64,000 nucleotides of DNA from Rhodobacteraceae bacterium Alg231-04 (GTDB lineage: Bacteria; Pseudomonadota; Alphaproteobacteria; Rhodobacterales; Rhodobacteraceae), in NCBI GenBank assembly GCA_900143635.1, contig FREY01000001.1, forward strand, positions 527,324-591,323, in the 5' to 3' direction. Below the pieces are notes generated by a model. That model was given only the letters and a program-made list of their open reading frames with translations, did no database searches and was not told the origin of the DNA. Position 1 is the first letter of the stretch, and the number at the start of each line of letters is the position of its first letter. Of this stretch, positions 43,127 through 52,055 are shown piece after piece. Position numbers and translations under genes: made by a program.

Positions 43127-44116
43127 TTAACGCCGCGCCCTGCGGGGGCGCGAAGCATGCAGAACCTTGAACCGGTTGTCACCGGCGACTTCCTCGACCA
43201 CCGCGAACTTGGCGTCCAGCGTCACCTCGTAGGGCAAATGGCGGTTGGCCACCATCCACAGCTGGCCGGAGGGCGACAGCAAACGGGCGGCGGTTTCGAT
43301 GAAGGCCTGACCCAGTGATGGCTCTGCGGCGCGCCCGGTGTGAAACGGCGGGTTCATCACCACCGCGTCCAGCAATTCCGGTGCTTTCCAGCTGCGACCG
43401 TCCGCCCAGTGAAACTGCGCCCGCGCATCCGCAACGTTCTGGCGTGCACAGGCCAGAGCCGTGTGATCGGCCTCGACCAGATGCAGGGATTGGACGGTTT
43501 CGCGCTGCAGGATCTCGCGGGACAAATAGCCCCAGCCAGCCCCCAGATCGGCAACCCGGCGGCCCAGTTTGACCGGCAATGCCCCAGCCAGAAGCCGCGA
43601 TGCAGGGTCAATGCCATCGGCCGAAAAAACACCCGGCATAGTTGTAAATCCATCGACCTCAGTCGCAACGGCGCGCCAGTCTTCCAGCACGGAACCGGCG
43701 CCCTCAACCCAGAAAATCTTTCCGTGGGCCTTGGATATGGCGGCCGAAGGCGTGGTGAGCTTGCGCAGCGCCTTGTAAATCGAATCAACCCCGTCGGTCT
43801 TGGCGCCGTCAATCAGCACCGGCCCACTGCAGGTGGCGGCGGCTTCGGCGACCAGCGCGCGGGCCAGGGCCTTGGCGCGTGGCAAAAAGATGACGGCCGC
43901 CGAAATCGCGGCCTCGGCAGGCAGCGCGGCGTGGCAGTCATAGCCCTGATCGGCGAAATGATCATGCTCCGGACGGGAGGGCTGGACGATCAACACCCGG
44001 TCCTGTGGCAGCGCCGACAGGTCGTGGCTGGCAACCGGGTGAAATACTGCGATGCGCCCTTCGGCGGGCAGCACAAGACCGCCCGGCTCTAGCGCCAGTG
44101 ATAGCCTCTGGGACAT
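43127..44116 (-). CDS. Class I SAM-dependent methyltransferase, RsmC/RlmG-like
   Basis: A 329-residue protein with two methyltransferase-like halves, as in RsmC. N-terminal half is degenerate. C-terminal half has GRRVADLGAGWGYLSREILQ (SAM motif I), LHLVEADHTALACARQNV and the N-methylation motif DAVVMNPPFHTGRAAEP. This fits guanine-N2 methyltransferases of 16S or 23S rRNA. The final ARRR tail is typical. It lies just downstream of clpS on the minus strand. Confidence 0.85.
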   Translation of the reverse strand: MSQRLSLALEPGGLVLPAEGRIAVFHPVASHDLSALPQDRVLIVQPSRPEHDHFADQGYDCHAALPAEAAISAAVIFLPRAKALARALVAEAAATCSGPVLIDGAKTDGVDSIYKALRKLTTPSAAISKAHGKIFWVEGAGSVLEDWRAVATEVDGFTTMPGVFSADGIDPASRLLAGALPVKLGRRVADLGAGWGYLSREILQRETVQSLHLVEADHTALACARQNVADARAQFHWADGRSWKAPELLDAVVMNPPFHTGRAAEPSLGQAFIETAARLLSPSGQLWMVANRHLPYEVTLDAKFAVVEEVAGDNRFKVLHASRPRRARR

Positions 44117-44129
44117 GCGGGCAGGCTCC

Positions 44130-44471
44130 TTAGTCTTCTTTTTCCATGGTGCATTGCAGCGGATGCTGGTGGCGGCGGGCGAAATCCATCACCTGCGCGA
44201 CCTTGGTCTCTGCGATCTCGTGGCTGAACACGCCAACCACGGCGAGACCCTTTTTGTGAACCGTCAGCATAATCTCAAACGCCTGCGCGTGGGTCATGCC
44301 AAAGAACCGTTCCAGCACCATGACGACGAATTCCATCGGCGTGTAATCATCATTCAGCAACATCACCTTGTAACGCGGCGGACGCTGCGTTTTTGGCTTT
44401 GTCTTGGTCATGAGGCCGGTTTCAGAGTCATCCTCCGGCGTATCCGACATCATCTGTGGGTCAAGGCGCAT
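44130..44471 (-). CDS. clpS: ATP-dependent Clp protease adaptor
   Basis: A 113-residue ClpS that delivers N-degron substrates to ClpA. Core: [40 protein letters not shown] and [20 protein letters not shown], ending GCTMEKED-like (LQCTMEKED). The start could also be the ATG at 44453 ([12 protein letters not shown]). Divergent from the HAD hydrolase gene across 90 bp. Confidence 0.94.
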   Translation of the reverse strand: MRLDPQMMSDTPEDDSETGLMTKTKPKTQRPPRYKVMLLNDDYTPMEFVVMVLERFFGMTHAQAFEIMLTVHKKGLAVVGVFSHEIAETKVAQVMDFARRHQHPLQCTMEKED

Positions 44472-44560
44472 GGGCAGCTCAGTTCGCTTCGGGCTTGGAA
44501 AATCTGTATTCGCTTATATAGCTTTTCCTACGAATTGGAAAAGAGGGTGCGCACCGGACC

Positions 44561-45274
44561 ATGGGCAGGACTTTAACGACGCTTGGCTTTGATGCCGATG
44601 ACACGCTCTGGCAGAATGAACGCTTCTTTCGCCTGACACAAGACCGCTTCGCTGAACTGCTGCTGGACCACTGCCCGGCCGGGCTGGACAGGGGCGGGCT
44701 GGACGCGCGGCTGCTGGAGGCCGAGAAACGCAATATCGGCCAATACGGCTACGGGGTGAAAGGGTTCACCCTGTCGATGATCGAGACCGCGATCGAGGTC
44801 ACCGACAGCCGGGTTCCCGCCTCTGTCATTCAGGAACTGATCGTGGCCGGGCAGATGATGCTGTCCTATCCGATCGAACTGCTGCCCCATGCACGGCGCG
44901 CGGTTGAGGCCTTGGCCGACAGCCACCGGTTGGTGCTTATTACAAAGGGCGATCTGCTGGATCAGGAACGCAAACTGGCGCAATCCGGGTTGGGCGATCT
45001 TTTTGATGCGGTCGAAATCGTGTCGGAGAAAACACCAGCTGTGTATCATGAGATTTTCACCCGCTGCGGCGACGGTGCTGCGCGCGGGCTGATGGTCGGC
45101 AACTCAATGCGATCCGATGTGGTGCCCATGGTCGAGGCAGGCGGCTGGGGCATCTATGTTCCACATGGCCAAGTCTGGGAGCTGGAACATGCGGAAGCGC
45201 CGGTGACCGCGCCCCGGTTCCGCGAAATCCACGACCTTGGCGCCCTGCCCGCACTGGTTGAAGGCATCGGCTAA
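44561..45274 (+). CDS. HAD family hydrolase
   Basis: A 237-residue HAD phosphatase. Motif I is FDADDTLWQNE (nucleophile Asp), motif II is LVLITKGD, motif III the Lys/VGNSMRSDVVP region; the cap helix set lies between. Substrate unknown. Its C-terminus ends HDLGALPALVEGI. Confidence 0.88.
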   Translation: MGRTLTTLGFDADDTLWQNERFFRLTQDRFAELLLDHCPAGLDRGGLDARLLEAEKRNIGQYGYGVKGFTLSMIETAIEVTDSRVPASVIQELIVAGQMMLSYPIELLPHARRAVEALADSHRLVLITKGDLLDQERKLAQSGLGDLFDAVEIVSEKTPAVYHEIFTRCGDGAARGLMVGNSMRSDVVPMVEAGGWGIYVPHGQVWELEHAEAPVTAPRFREIHDLGALPALVEGIG

Positions 45275-45339
45275 TTTCACCTGCGGTCTTGACCCTCTGC
45301 GCACCGCGGGCAAGGCTGGCCTGCAAACAGGAGAGCCCC

Positions 45340-45666
45340 ATGCCCCATGCCGAACTGAAATATTCCGCCGACCTCGACATTGATGCAACGGCGATTCTGG
45401 CCGCGATCGAACAGGTCATTCTGGAGCATGACCCTGGTGCCGGTGCCTGCAAAGGCCGGGCCTATCCGACACAGCAATGGCACCACAGCCATGTAACAAT
45501 ATCGGTTGCACTGCTGACCAAACCCCACCGCAACGAGGCCTTCTCGCAAGCCTTGCTGACAGCACTGGAACACCGCGTGAAGGCGCGGATCTCGGTGCCA
45601 TGTGAGTTTTCACTGGGGCTGACCTACAGCACGCCCTTTTATGTCACCAATCGCCACGAGCCCTGA
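45340..45666 (+). CDS. 5-carboxymethyl-2-hydroxymuconate isomerase family protein
   Basis: A 108-residue tautomerase-superfamily protein: MPHAELKYSADLDIDATAIL with the catalytic N-terminal Pro just after Met, and VKARISVPCEFSLGLTYSTP. It matches CHMI, an enzyme of homoprotocatechuate degradation, but no other gene of that pathway is in the window, so it may act in other ways. The start was placed at ATG 45340 to bring Pro to position 2. Confidence 0.75.
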   Translation: MPHAELKYSADLDIDATAILAAIEQVILEHDPGAGACKGRAYPTQQWHHSHVTISVALLTKPHRNEAFSQALLTALEHRVKARISVPCEFSLGLTYSTPFYVTNRHEP

Positions 45667-45789
45667 CCACCTGTTGCCACGGGGCACCACAGGCAGTCTT
45701 TTTGACCCAATCTCGGCCGTATGACAGCCTATATGGCGGCTGCGCGGCTAGCACCCGCTACATCTTGCCCAACGTCGATCACGCTTAAG

Positions 45790-45817
45790 GAAACCTGCCT
45801 CCGGTTAGGTTTCTTTT
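45790..45817 (+). terminator. Possible rho-independent terminator
   Basis: GAAACCT (45790-45796) and AGGTTTC (45807-45813) form a 7-bp stem with a 10-base loop, followed by TTTT. It lies 124 bp past the isomerase stop and ahead of the D,D-carboxypeptidase gene. Confidence 0.6.
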
Positions 45818-45892
45818 AACCAGTTTCTGTGTTAATTTTCCCAGCATAACAGGCAAACAAGTCAGCCGGAAACCGGCGGCACGAGGCAGACA

Positions 45893-47416
45893 ATGGCAGA
45901 ATCAGCGCGAATTCCGCAGAAGCGGTGCGCCGCTCGAGTGGTTCATTTCCTATCCAAAATTCAGGCCTTTATGGCTCTCTCTCTGCTGTGCATGACCTTT
46001 GGCAATACAGCACTGGCCGCGCCCTATGCAGCGATGGTGCTGGACGCACGCACCGGCGAGGTGCTGCATTCACGCAATGCCGATACCCGGCTGCACCCGG
46101 CCTCCCTGACCAAGATGATGACCCTCTACATCGCCTTTGAGGCGGTCCGAAACGGTGAGATTTCGCTGGATACCAAGGTCACAATCTCCAAAAACGCATC
46201 CTCCGAGCCGCCCTCGAAATTGGGGCTGCGGTCGGGCCAGAAAATCGCGATGCGCTATTTGATCCGGGCTGCTGCGGTGAAATCCGCCAATGATGCCGCC
46301 ACCGCAATCGGCGAGGCGATCTCGGGATCCGAGGCTGCCTTTGCCCGCCGCATGACCCGCACTGCCAAGGCAATGGGGATGAGCCGGACAACCTTTCGCA
46401 ACGCCCACGGGCTGACTGAAAACGGCCATATGTCCACCGCGCGGGACATGACAACGCTGGGTCGCCATATCCTGTATGACTACCCTGAGTATTATAACCT
46501 GTTCTCGCGCACCTCGACGCCGGTGAACGGCAAGACGGTTTACAACACCAACCGCCGCCTGCTGGGACAGTACAGGGGCGCTGATGGCATCAAGACCGGC
46601 TATACGCGCGCGGCCGGCTATAACCTTGTGGCCTCGGCCAAAAAGGGCGACGAGCGGATCATCGCAACGGTCTTTGGCGGCAAATCCACCGTGTCGCGCA
46701 CCGCCCGCATTGCTGAGCTGCTGGACATGGGCTTCAAACGCGCGCCCCGCTACGCCAAGCTGCGTCGCCCGGCGCGACCCACCTATCAGGGCAACAGCGG
46801 AATTCAGGTGGCCAGCGCCACCATTGGCGGGTCGGGCAAAACAATCCGCGTCTCTGGCGCCGTCCGCAAGAGCCTGCGACCCGCGTTGCGCCCCACTGCG
46901 CAGCTCCGGACAGCCGAAGCGAAAGTACCAGGCGAAATTGCACCGCTGATCGATCAGGAAACCATGAGCGCCAGCATCAATGCCGCCCTCGATGAGGCGA
47001 CAGTTGTTGCAGCCTCGGCAAGCCTGGTGATCCCAAATGTGCTTCCTGACACGCCAGAACCGCAGCGCGCCGTTTATCAGGGTCTGCGCCCGGTTGCCCG
47101 TCCGGCCCAGCTGTCGGGAGTGACCACAGCCGACGCCGCCCCTGTGCAGCAGATCGTGACAAGGCTGTCGACCTCTGGCGGCCGTCACTGGGGCATCAAT
47201 GTCGGCCTCTTCACCACACGCTTTGAGGCGGAAAAAGTGTTGCTGCGCACGGCCTTGGCCGAAATGGAAACGCTGGACGGATCCCTGCGCAAGGTCGCTA
47301 AGACCCCGCGCGGGTTTGAGGCCAATTTCCTTGGCATGACACGGGATGGTGCAGATCTTGCCTGCCGCCGTCTGCAAGTCCGCAATCAGACCTGCGAAAC
47401 GCTGGGACCGTCCTGA
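45893..47416 (+). CDS. D-alanyl-D-alanine carboxypeptidase with SPOR domain
   Basis: A 507-residue exported penicillin-binding protein (DacC/DacF-like). After a long n-region, the signal core ALSLLCMTFGNTALA ends at ALA-AP near residue 43. Active site: SxxK is S71-L-T-K74, SxN is S131-A-N133, KTG is K234-T-G236. The segment from about 280-420 is a low-complexity linker; a C-terminal SPOR domain (about 434-505, RHWGINVGLFTTRFEAEKVL) should bind denuded peptidoglycan at the septum. A terminator follows. Confidence 0.92.
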   Translation: MAESARIPQKRCAARVVHFLSKIQAFMALSLLCMTFGNTALAAPYAAMVLDARTGEVLHSRNADTRLHPASLTKMMTLYIAFEAVRNGEISLDTKVTISKNASSEPPSKLGLRSGQKIAMRYLIRAAAVKSANDAATAIGEAISGSEAAFARRMTRTAKAMGMSRTTFRNAHGLTENGHMSTARDMTTLGRHILYDYPEYYNLFSRTSTPVNGKTVYNTNRRLLGQYRGADGIKTGYTRAAGYNLVASAKKGDERIIATVFGGKSTVSRTARIAELLDMGFKRAPRYAKLRRPARPTYQGNSGIQVASATIGGSGKTIRVSGAVRKSLRPALRPTAQLRTAEAKVPGEIAPLIDQETMSASINAALDEATVVAASASLVIPNVLPDTPEPQRAVYQGLRPVARPAQLSGVTTADAAPVQQIVTRLSTSGGRHWGINVGLFTTRFEAEKVLLRTALAEMETLDGSLRKVAKTPRGFEANFLGMTRDGADLACRRLQVRNQTCETLGPS

Positions 47417-47439
47417 CCCAAACACAGTTAGAAATTGAC

Positions 47440-47473
47440 AAAGCCGCACCTGTTTTCACGGGGGCGGCTTTTT
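47440..47473 (+). terminator. Terminator of the D,D-carboxypeptidase gene
   Basis: AAAGCCGC (47440-47447) pairs with GCGGCTTT (47464-47471) around a 16-base loop, with T-run to 47473. It may also help stop the convergent cco transcript. Confidence 0.8.
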
Positions 47474-47495
47474 GCTGTGCATCAGTGGGCAACGG

Positions 47496-47654
47496 TCACG
47501 GTTTGGGGTGGTCGTCCCACTCGTCGCTTAGGATACGGCGGGAATCGCCCTCGGGGTCATCATATTGGTTCGACCGCACCGTATAAATGAAGGCGACAAG
47601 CCCGATGGAACCTAGGATCAGCGAGATCGGGATCAGATAGGTGAGGACTTGCAT
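47496..47654 (-). CDS. ccoS: cbb3-type cytochrome oxidase assembly protein CcoS
   Basis: A 52-residue protein read directly from the strand (MQVLTYLIPISLILGSIGLV). It has one transmembrane helix followed by AFIYTVRSNQYDDPEGDSRR and an acidic end. This matches CcoS, needed for insertion of heme and copper into the cbb3 oxidase. It lies 3 bp after the ccoI stop and is the last gene of ccoGHIS. Confidence 0.93.
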   Translation of the reverse strand: MQVLTYLIPISLILGSIGLVAFIYTVRSNQYDDPEGDSRRILSDEWDDHPKP

Positions 47655-47657
47655 GGT

Positions 47658-49835
47658 CTACCTCAGGCGCAGAGCATTGAGCGAAACAGTTATAGACGAG
47701 GTAGACATTGCCAGCGCGGCAATCAAGGGCGTTGCCAGCCCTGCCACCGCCAGCGGAACTGCGATGACGTTGTAAAGCGTGGCAATGCGAAAATTCTCGC
47801 AGATGCGTTTGGTCGCACGGGAGGCGGTGTCGCAGGCCTGCGGCACCGGCGACAGATCCTGCCCCAGCAACACGATATCCGAGGCCACACGGGCCGCATC
47901 CAGCGCAGATGCGGGCGAGATCGACACATGCGCCGCCGCCAGTGCCGCCGTGTCATTCAGCCCGTCACCGACCATCAAAACCTTGTGGCCTTCCTCCGAC
48001 AGCATCTGCACGCGGGCTGCTTTGTCACCGGGCAGAGCGCCCGCCATCCACTTGGAAATGCCCAATCGGGCGGCAAGGTCCTCGACCACAGGCGCGGTAT
48101 CGCCAGAGATCAGCAGGACTTCTTTGCCTGCGGATTGTAGTTCTTTCACCGCCTGCTCGGCACCGGGGCGCAAACTGTCGGTGAAACGGAATGCACGCGG
48201 CGTACCAGAACCGGTGTCCAGCCAGGCCGATGTCTGCGGACCGGCCTCTGCACCGACCCAAGCCGCACGGCCCAAACGCACGCGTTGCCCGCGATACTGC
48301 CCTTCTGCGCCATAGCCCGGTACCTCGTGCAGATCCTCAACCGCCGCCGGCGTGATCCCTGCCCCAGCAGCAGCCCGTTGCAAGGCCAGCGACAAAGGAT
48401 GCGAAGAGGCCAAGGCCAGAGCTGCGGCAATTTCGAGATCCCCGGCGGGGAGGTCGGCAAAGTTTTCAACTTCGGGCGTGCCAGCGGTCAATGTGCCTGT
48501 CTTGTCAAAGACCACGGTGTCCACCTGCGCCAAACGCTCCAGCGCGGTGGCGTGTTTGATCAGCATGCCCTTTTTGAACAACCGGCCAGAGGCCGCCGTG
48601 GTCACTGCAGGCACCGCCAGCCCCAGCGCACAGGGGCAGGTGATGATCAGAACAGCTGCCGCAATGTTCAGCGCCGTGCGCATATCAAACGTGTAGAGAT
48701 ACCAGCCCAGAAAAGCCAAGGCGGACAGGATATGCACGCCCGGCGCATAGAGCTTGGCCGCTTTGTCAGCCAAAGACGTATAGCGCGAGCGGCCCGACTC
48801 GGCGATGGCCACCAGATCCGCCATCCGGTGCAGCGAGGTATCCCGTCCCACCGCCGTGGCGCGTACAGTCAATGGCCCGGTCAAGTTTACCTCGCCTGCG
48901 GACACCGCCAAACCGGGTTCGGCAAAGACCGGCAGCGTCTCCCCGGTCAGCAGCGAACGATCCAGTTCAGAGCGGCCCTCAGCGATCTCCCCATCCACCG
49001 GCATCCGCCCGCCGGGGCGCACAAGGATCAGGTCCCCTGCCGCCAATTGCGCAACTGGAACCTCGATTTCCTGCCCATTCAACAATTTTATTGCGCGCGG
49101 AACCTCCAAAGCCGTCAATTCTTCGGCAGCGGAACGTGCAACGGCACGGGTGCGATAATCGAGATATCGGCCCGCCAGCAAAAAGAAGGTCAGCGTCAGG
49201 GCCGCATCGAAATAGGCATGTTCCCCACTGAGCGAGGTCTCCCAAAGCGAGGTCATCAGCGCCAGAACCAGCGCCAGCACAATCGGCACATCCATATTCA
49301 GACGCTGGACCCGCAGGGCGCTCCAGGCGTTCTGGAAAAACGGTTTGGCAGCAAAAAGAATGGCCGGGAAGGTGATCGCCGCAGAGATCCAGTGAAACAG
49401 ATCCCGTGTTGCATCCGAAGCGCCGGACCAGACCGCGACCGACAACAGCATGACGTTCATCGAGGCAAAACCAGCCACCGCCAACCGCATCAGCAGATCA
49501 CGACCAGCCTGATCAGCCTGGGTGGCGGACAGGGCCGCCAAATCCAGTTCATGGGCCTCATAGCCGAGGTTTTCAACCACCGGGATCAGATCAGCGGCAC
49601 GTATGTCCGGGTCTGCTTCGATCATCACCCGCTTGAGGGTCAGGTTCACCCGCGCCTTGTGAACCTGTGGCAGCGTATTCAGCCCGCGTTCAACAGTCGA
49701 TATGCAGGCCTGGCAATGGATGCCGGGCAGCGACAGCGCCAGACGCGCCTCTGTCGGCGCCTCTTCAGCAGCCTCTGGCCCGACGGTGGCACAGCCGGGG
49801 CAGACAGCAACACTATGGCGGAGCGGAGCAGTCAT
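47658..49835 (-). CDS. ccoI: Copper-translocating P1-type ATPase for cbb3 assembly
   Basis: A 725-residue P1B ATPase supplying copper to the CcoN subunit. An N-terminal HMA domain has SLPGIHCQACISTVERGL; a CPGC lies even earlier. Core signatures: ITCPCALGLAVP (CPC transmembrane metal site), VFDKTGTLTAG (phosphorylated Asp), GDGLNDTAALAAAHVSISPA, and NALRLR at the end. About eight membrane helices. Start at ATG 49835 was chosen since an upstream in-frame start would overlap fixH for no reason. Part of ccoGHIS. Confidence 0.95.
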   Translation of the reverse strand: MTAPLRHSVAVCPGCATVGPEAAEEAPTEARLALSLPGIHCQACISTVERGLNTLPQVHKARVNLTLKRVMIEADPDIRAADLIPVVENLGYEAHELDLAALSATQADQAGRDLLMRLAVAGFASMNVMLLSVAVWSGASDATRDLFHWISAAITFPAILFAAKPFFQNAWSALRVQRLNMDVPIVLALVLALMTSLWETSLSGEHAYFDAALTLTFFLLAGRYLDYRTRAVARSAAEELTALEVPRAIKLLNGQEIEVPVAQLAAGDLILVRPGGRMPVDGEIAEGRSELDRSLLTGETLPVFAEPGLAVSAGEVNLTGPLTVRATAVGRDTSLHRMADLVAIAESGRSRYTSLADKAAKLYAPGVHILSALAFLGWYLYTFDMRTALNIAAAVLIITCPCALGLAVPAVTTAASGRLFKKGMLIKHATALERLAQVDTVVFDKTGTLTAGTPEVENFADLPAGDLEIAAALALASSHPLSLALQRAAAGAGITPAAVEDLHEVPGYGAEGQYRGQRVRLGRAAWVGAEAGPQTSAWLDTGSGTPRAFRFTDSLRPGAEQAVKELQSAGKEVLLISGDTAPVVEDLAARLGISKWMAGALPGDKAARVQMLSEEGHKVLMVGDGLNDTAALAAAHVSISPASALDAARVASDIVLLGQDLSPVPQACDTASRATKRICENFRIATLYNVIAVPLAVAGLATPLIAALAMSTSSITVSLNALRLR

Positions 49836-49843
49836 CGCGGGCG

Positions 49844-50314
49844 TCAGCCTTTCACGTGCAGGATCACACGCTGGGCAAATTCGGTGCCATCCTCGGCCTT
49901 GGCGGTCATGCGAATATTCCAATTGCCGGCCCCCAGTTCGGCAGGTGCCACATAGGCGGTGCCGTCAAACTGGAAATCCGGGGTCTGGTCATCGGCCACA
50001 TGGGTGGCGCGACCAAGGGTGGCGTTGAGTTCCGCAACCTGAACAGGGGCGCCGTTTTCGTCAGTGATTTCAAGCATTACCAGCCCACCGCGAGCAGAGG
50101 CATAGACCGACCACCCCAGTGCCTCCTGCGCAGTGCGGCGTTCGTCGAACTGCTGGCTGGCAACATAGGAGTTCTTCACTTCAAGCCCCGGAAAGGTTTT
50201 CACCGCGTTCACCGCAAGGGTGATATTGACGCTGATGATGACCCCAAAGGCACCGCAGAAAATCATCAGCACATGTTTGCCGGTGAGCTTACGGCCCGTT
50301 GTCGTTTCCGCCAT
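49844..50314 (-). CDS. ccoH: FixH/CcoH family protein
   Basis: A 156-residue membrane-anchored protein with an N-terminal helix (HVLMIFCGAFGVIISVNITL) and a periplasmic beta domain (FPGLEVKNSYVASQQFDERR and GNWNIRMTAKAEDGTEFAQR). FixH/CcoH is required for stable cbb3 oxidase assembly and sits between ccoG and ccoI in the classical order. Starts 3 bp after the ccoG stop. Confidence 0.93.
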   Translation of the reverse strand: MAETTTGRKLTGKHVLMIFCGAFGVIISVNITLAVNAVKTFPGLEVKNSYVASQQFDERRTAQEALGWSVYASARGGLVMLEITDENGAPVQVAELNATLGRATHVADDQTPDFQFDGTAYVAPAELGAGNWNIRMTAKAEDGTEFAQRVILHVKG

Positions 50315-50317
50315 GGC

Positions 50318-51754
50318 TCAGTTGCCCTTCCCGTTAAAGTTCGTGTCCTTATGCGCACGCTCGCCACTGACCAGATCTTCGACCCAGATCCGCACCGGTG
50401 TGCTTTCGGCAGCCGAGGCCGCAGCCCCTTTGGGCGTCACAATATAGACCCGTTGCAGCAGCATCTGATCAGCCTGCACCGTGACCGAGGCCTCCGGCAT
50501 GCCTTCCAGCTGGATCTGCATATCCGCATCCCCCTTGACCGACAGTTCGAACAGACGATCCTCGCCCTGCTTGTTGCGCAGCCGCACGTCATAGGTATTG
50601 CGGATCGACCCGTCAGAAAGGGTCACAAAGGTCGGATTGCGCACAGGTGCCACCGTCAGTTCGATGTCAGAGCGGATGAACAGCGCAAACATCAACGCCA
50701 ATCCGAAGGCGCCCCACAGGGAAGTATACATGATGGTGCGGGGACGGAAAACATGCTTCCAGGCGCTGACCGGCGGCTTGCCCTCTTTTTCGCTCACCTC
50801 GTCCTTCAGCGCCAGATAATCGATCAAGCCGCGCGGCTTGCCCACTTTGGCCATGATGTCATCGCAGGCATCGATACACAGCGCACAGGTGATGCATTCC
50901 ATCTGCTGGCCGTTGCGGATGTCGATGCCCATCGGGCAGACGTTGACGCAGGCCATGCAATCAATGCAATCGCCCATTTTTTCGGTCTCGGCCGTCGCCG
51001 ATTTGCGCAGCTTGCCGCGCGGCTCTCCGCGCCAGTCCCGGTAGCCAACGGTCAGTGTATCTGCATCCATCATCGCCGCCTGAATACGCGGCCACGGGCA
51101 GGCATAGATGCAGATCTGTTCACGCGCAAACCCACCAAAGAAAAAGGTCGTCAGGGTGAGGATCGCCATGGTGGTATAGGCCGCCGGATGCGCCTGCAGC
51201 GTCACCAGATCGCGCAGCAGGGTCGGCGCATCAGCAAAGTAAAAGACCCAGGCCCCGCCCGTTGCCAGACCGATCAACAGCCAGACCACCCATTTGGTCA
51301 GCCGCAGCCGCATCTTGCGGGCATCCATTTTCTTTTGCCGATGCAGACGCAGACGGGCGTTTCGGTCGCCTTCGATCCAGCGTTCGACAAGGATGAACAA
51401 GTCCGTCCACACCGTCTGCGGACAGGCATAGCCGCACCAGACCCGGCCCAGCGCCGAGGTGAACAGAAACAGCCCCAGCCCGGCCATGATCAGCAGACCA
51501 GCCACAAAGTAGAACTCATGCGGCCAGATCTCGATCCAGAAGAAATAAAAACGACGGTTGGCCAGATCCAGCAGAACGGCCTGATCCGGCAGGCTGGCGC
51601 CCCGGTCCCAGCGGATCCACGGGGTCAAATAGTAGATCCCCAGCGTCACCGCCATGATGTACCATTTCAATTTGCGGAACGGGCCGGATACTCGGCGTGG
51701 AAAAACCGGCTCCCTAGATTCGTAAAGGCTTGGGGCGGAAGGGGAATCGCTCAC
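50318..51754 (-). CDS. ccoG: cbb3 oxidase accessory protein, polyferredoxin-like
   Basis: A 478-residue membrane protein with two 4Fe-4S motifs: CIDCMACVNVCPMGIDIRNG and MECITCALCIDACDDIM. Further hallmarks: YGYACPQTVWTDLF-like WCGYACPQTVWTDLFILVER and ICIYACPWPRIQAAMMD. Four or five membrane helices and a C-terminal immunoglobulin-like domain (FELSVKGDADMQIQLEGM). Acts as a cupric reductase in cbb3 assembly in other Proteobacteria. First gene of ccoGHIS; an FNR-like site lies 61 bp upstream of its start. Confidence 0.95.
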   Translation of the reverse strand: MSDSPSAPSLYESREPVFPRRVSGPFRKLKWYIMAVTLGIYYLTPWIRWDRGASLPDQAVLLDLANRRFYFFWIEIWPHEFYFVAGLLIMAGLGLFLFTSALGRVWCGYACPQTVWTDLFILVERWIEGDRNARLRLHRQKKMDARKMRLRLTKWVVWLLIGLATGGAWVFYFADAPTLLRDLVTLQAHPAAYTTMAILTLTTFFFGGFAREQICIYACPWPRIQAAMMDADTLTVGYRDWRGEPRGKLRKSATAETEKMGDCIDCMACVNVCPMGIDIRNGQQMECITCALCIDACDDIMAKVGKPRGLIDYLALKDEVSEKEGKPPVSAWKHVFRPRTIMYTSLWGAFGLALMFALFIRSDIELTVAPVRNPTFVTLSDGSIRNTYDVRLRNKQGEDRLFELSVKGDADMQIQLEGMPEASVTVQADQMLLQRVYIVTPKGAAASAAESTPVRIWVEDLVSGERAHKDTNFNGKGN

Positions 51755-52055
51755 GGGTTAACTCCGGATGGGGCACGTGCTGCCAGCCTTGTCCCAGAAC
51801 CGGCAACCAGCAACTTTGACGTGGATCAACATCTGACCCAAAAAGCACATCAGGCAAATATGTTTTCTTGCCGCAGGCTCGCGCTGGGGCCGCCTCCTCC
51901 GGCAAAACGCCAACGGAGGCTCCCTAAATTTAGCCGCAAACGCGCCTCAAAGCTGCCTCAAAACAACCGAATTAACTATTCGTTTCCTGTCGAAACATTG
52001 GTGACCCTCTCCCTGCAGAAGCGCAATTTGTACCCTAAGCTTTATTGGAGAAACC
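51755..52055. other. Intergenic region between ccoG and the RTX-like gene
   Basis: 301 bp with divergent promoters. It holds an FNR-like site (51816-51829), a nested hairpin GCCTCC...GGC-AAAAC-GCC...GGAGGC (51892-51920), and a GGAGAAACC ribosome site just before the 52056 gene. Confidence 0.6.
51816..51829. promoter_or_regulatory. FNR/FnrL-type binding site upstream of ccoG
   Basis: TTGACGTGGATCAA matches the TTGA-N6-TCAA consensus on both half-sites. It lies 62 bp upstream of the ccoG start, consistent with FnrL activation of ccoGHIS at low oxygen. Confidence 0.8.

Noticed and set aside
45810-45840. CtrA-like TTAA pairs upstream of the D,D-carboxypeptidase gene
   Set aside because: The two TTAA elements are 12 bp apart, not the 7 bp of the CtrA consensus.
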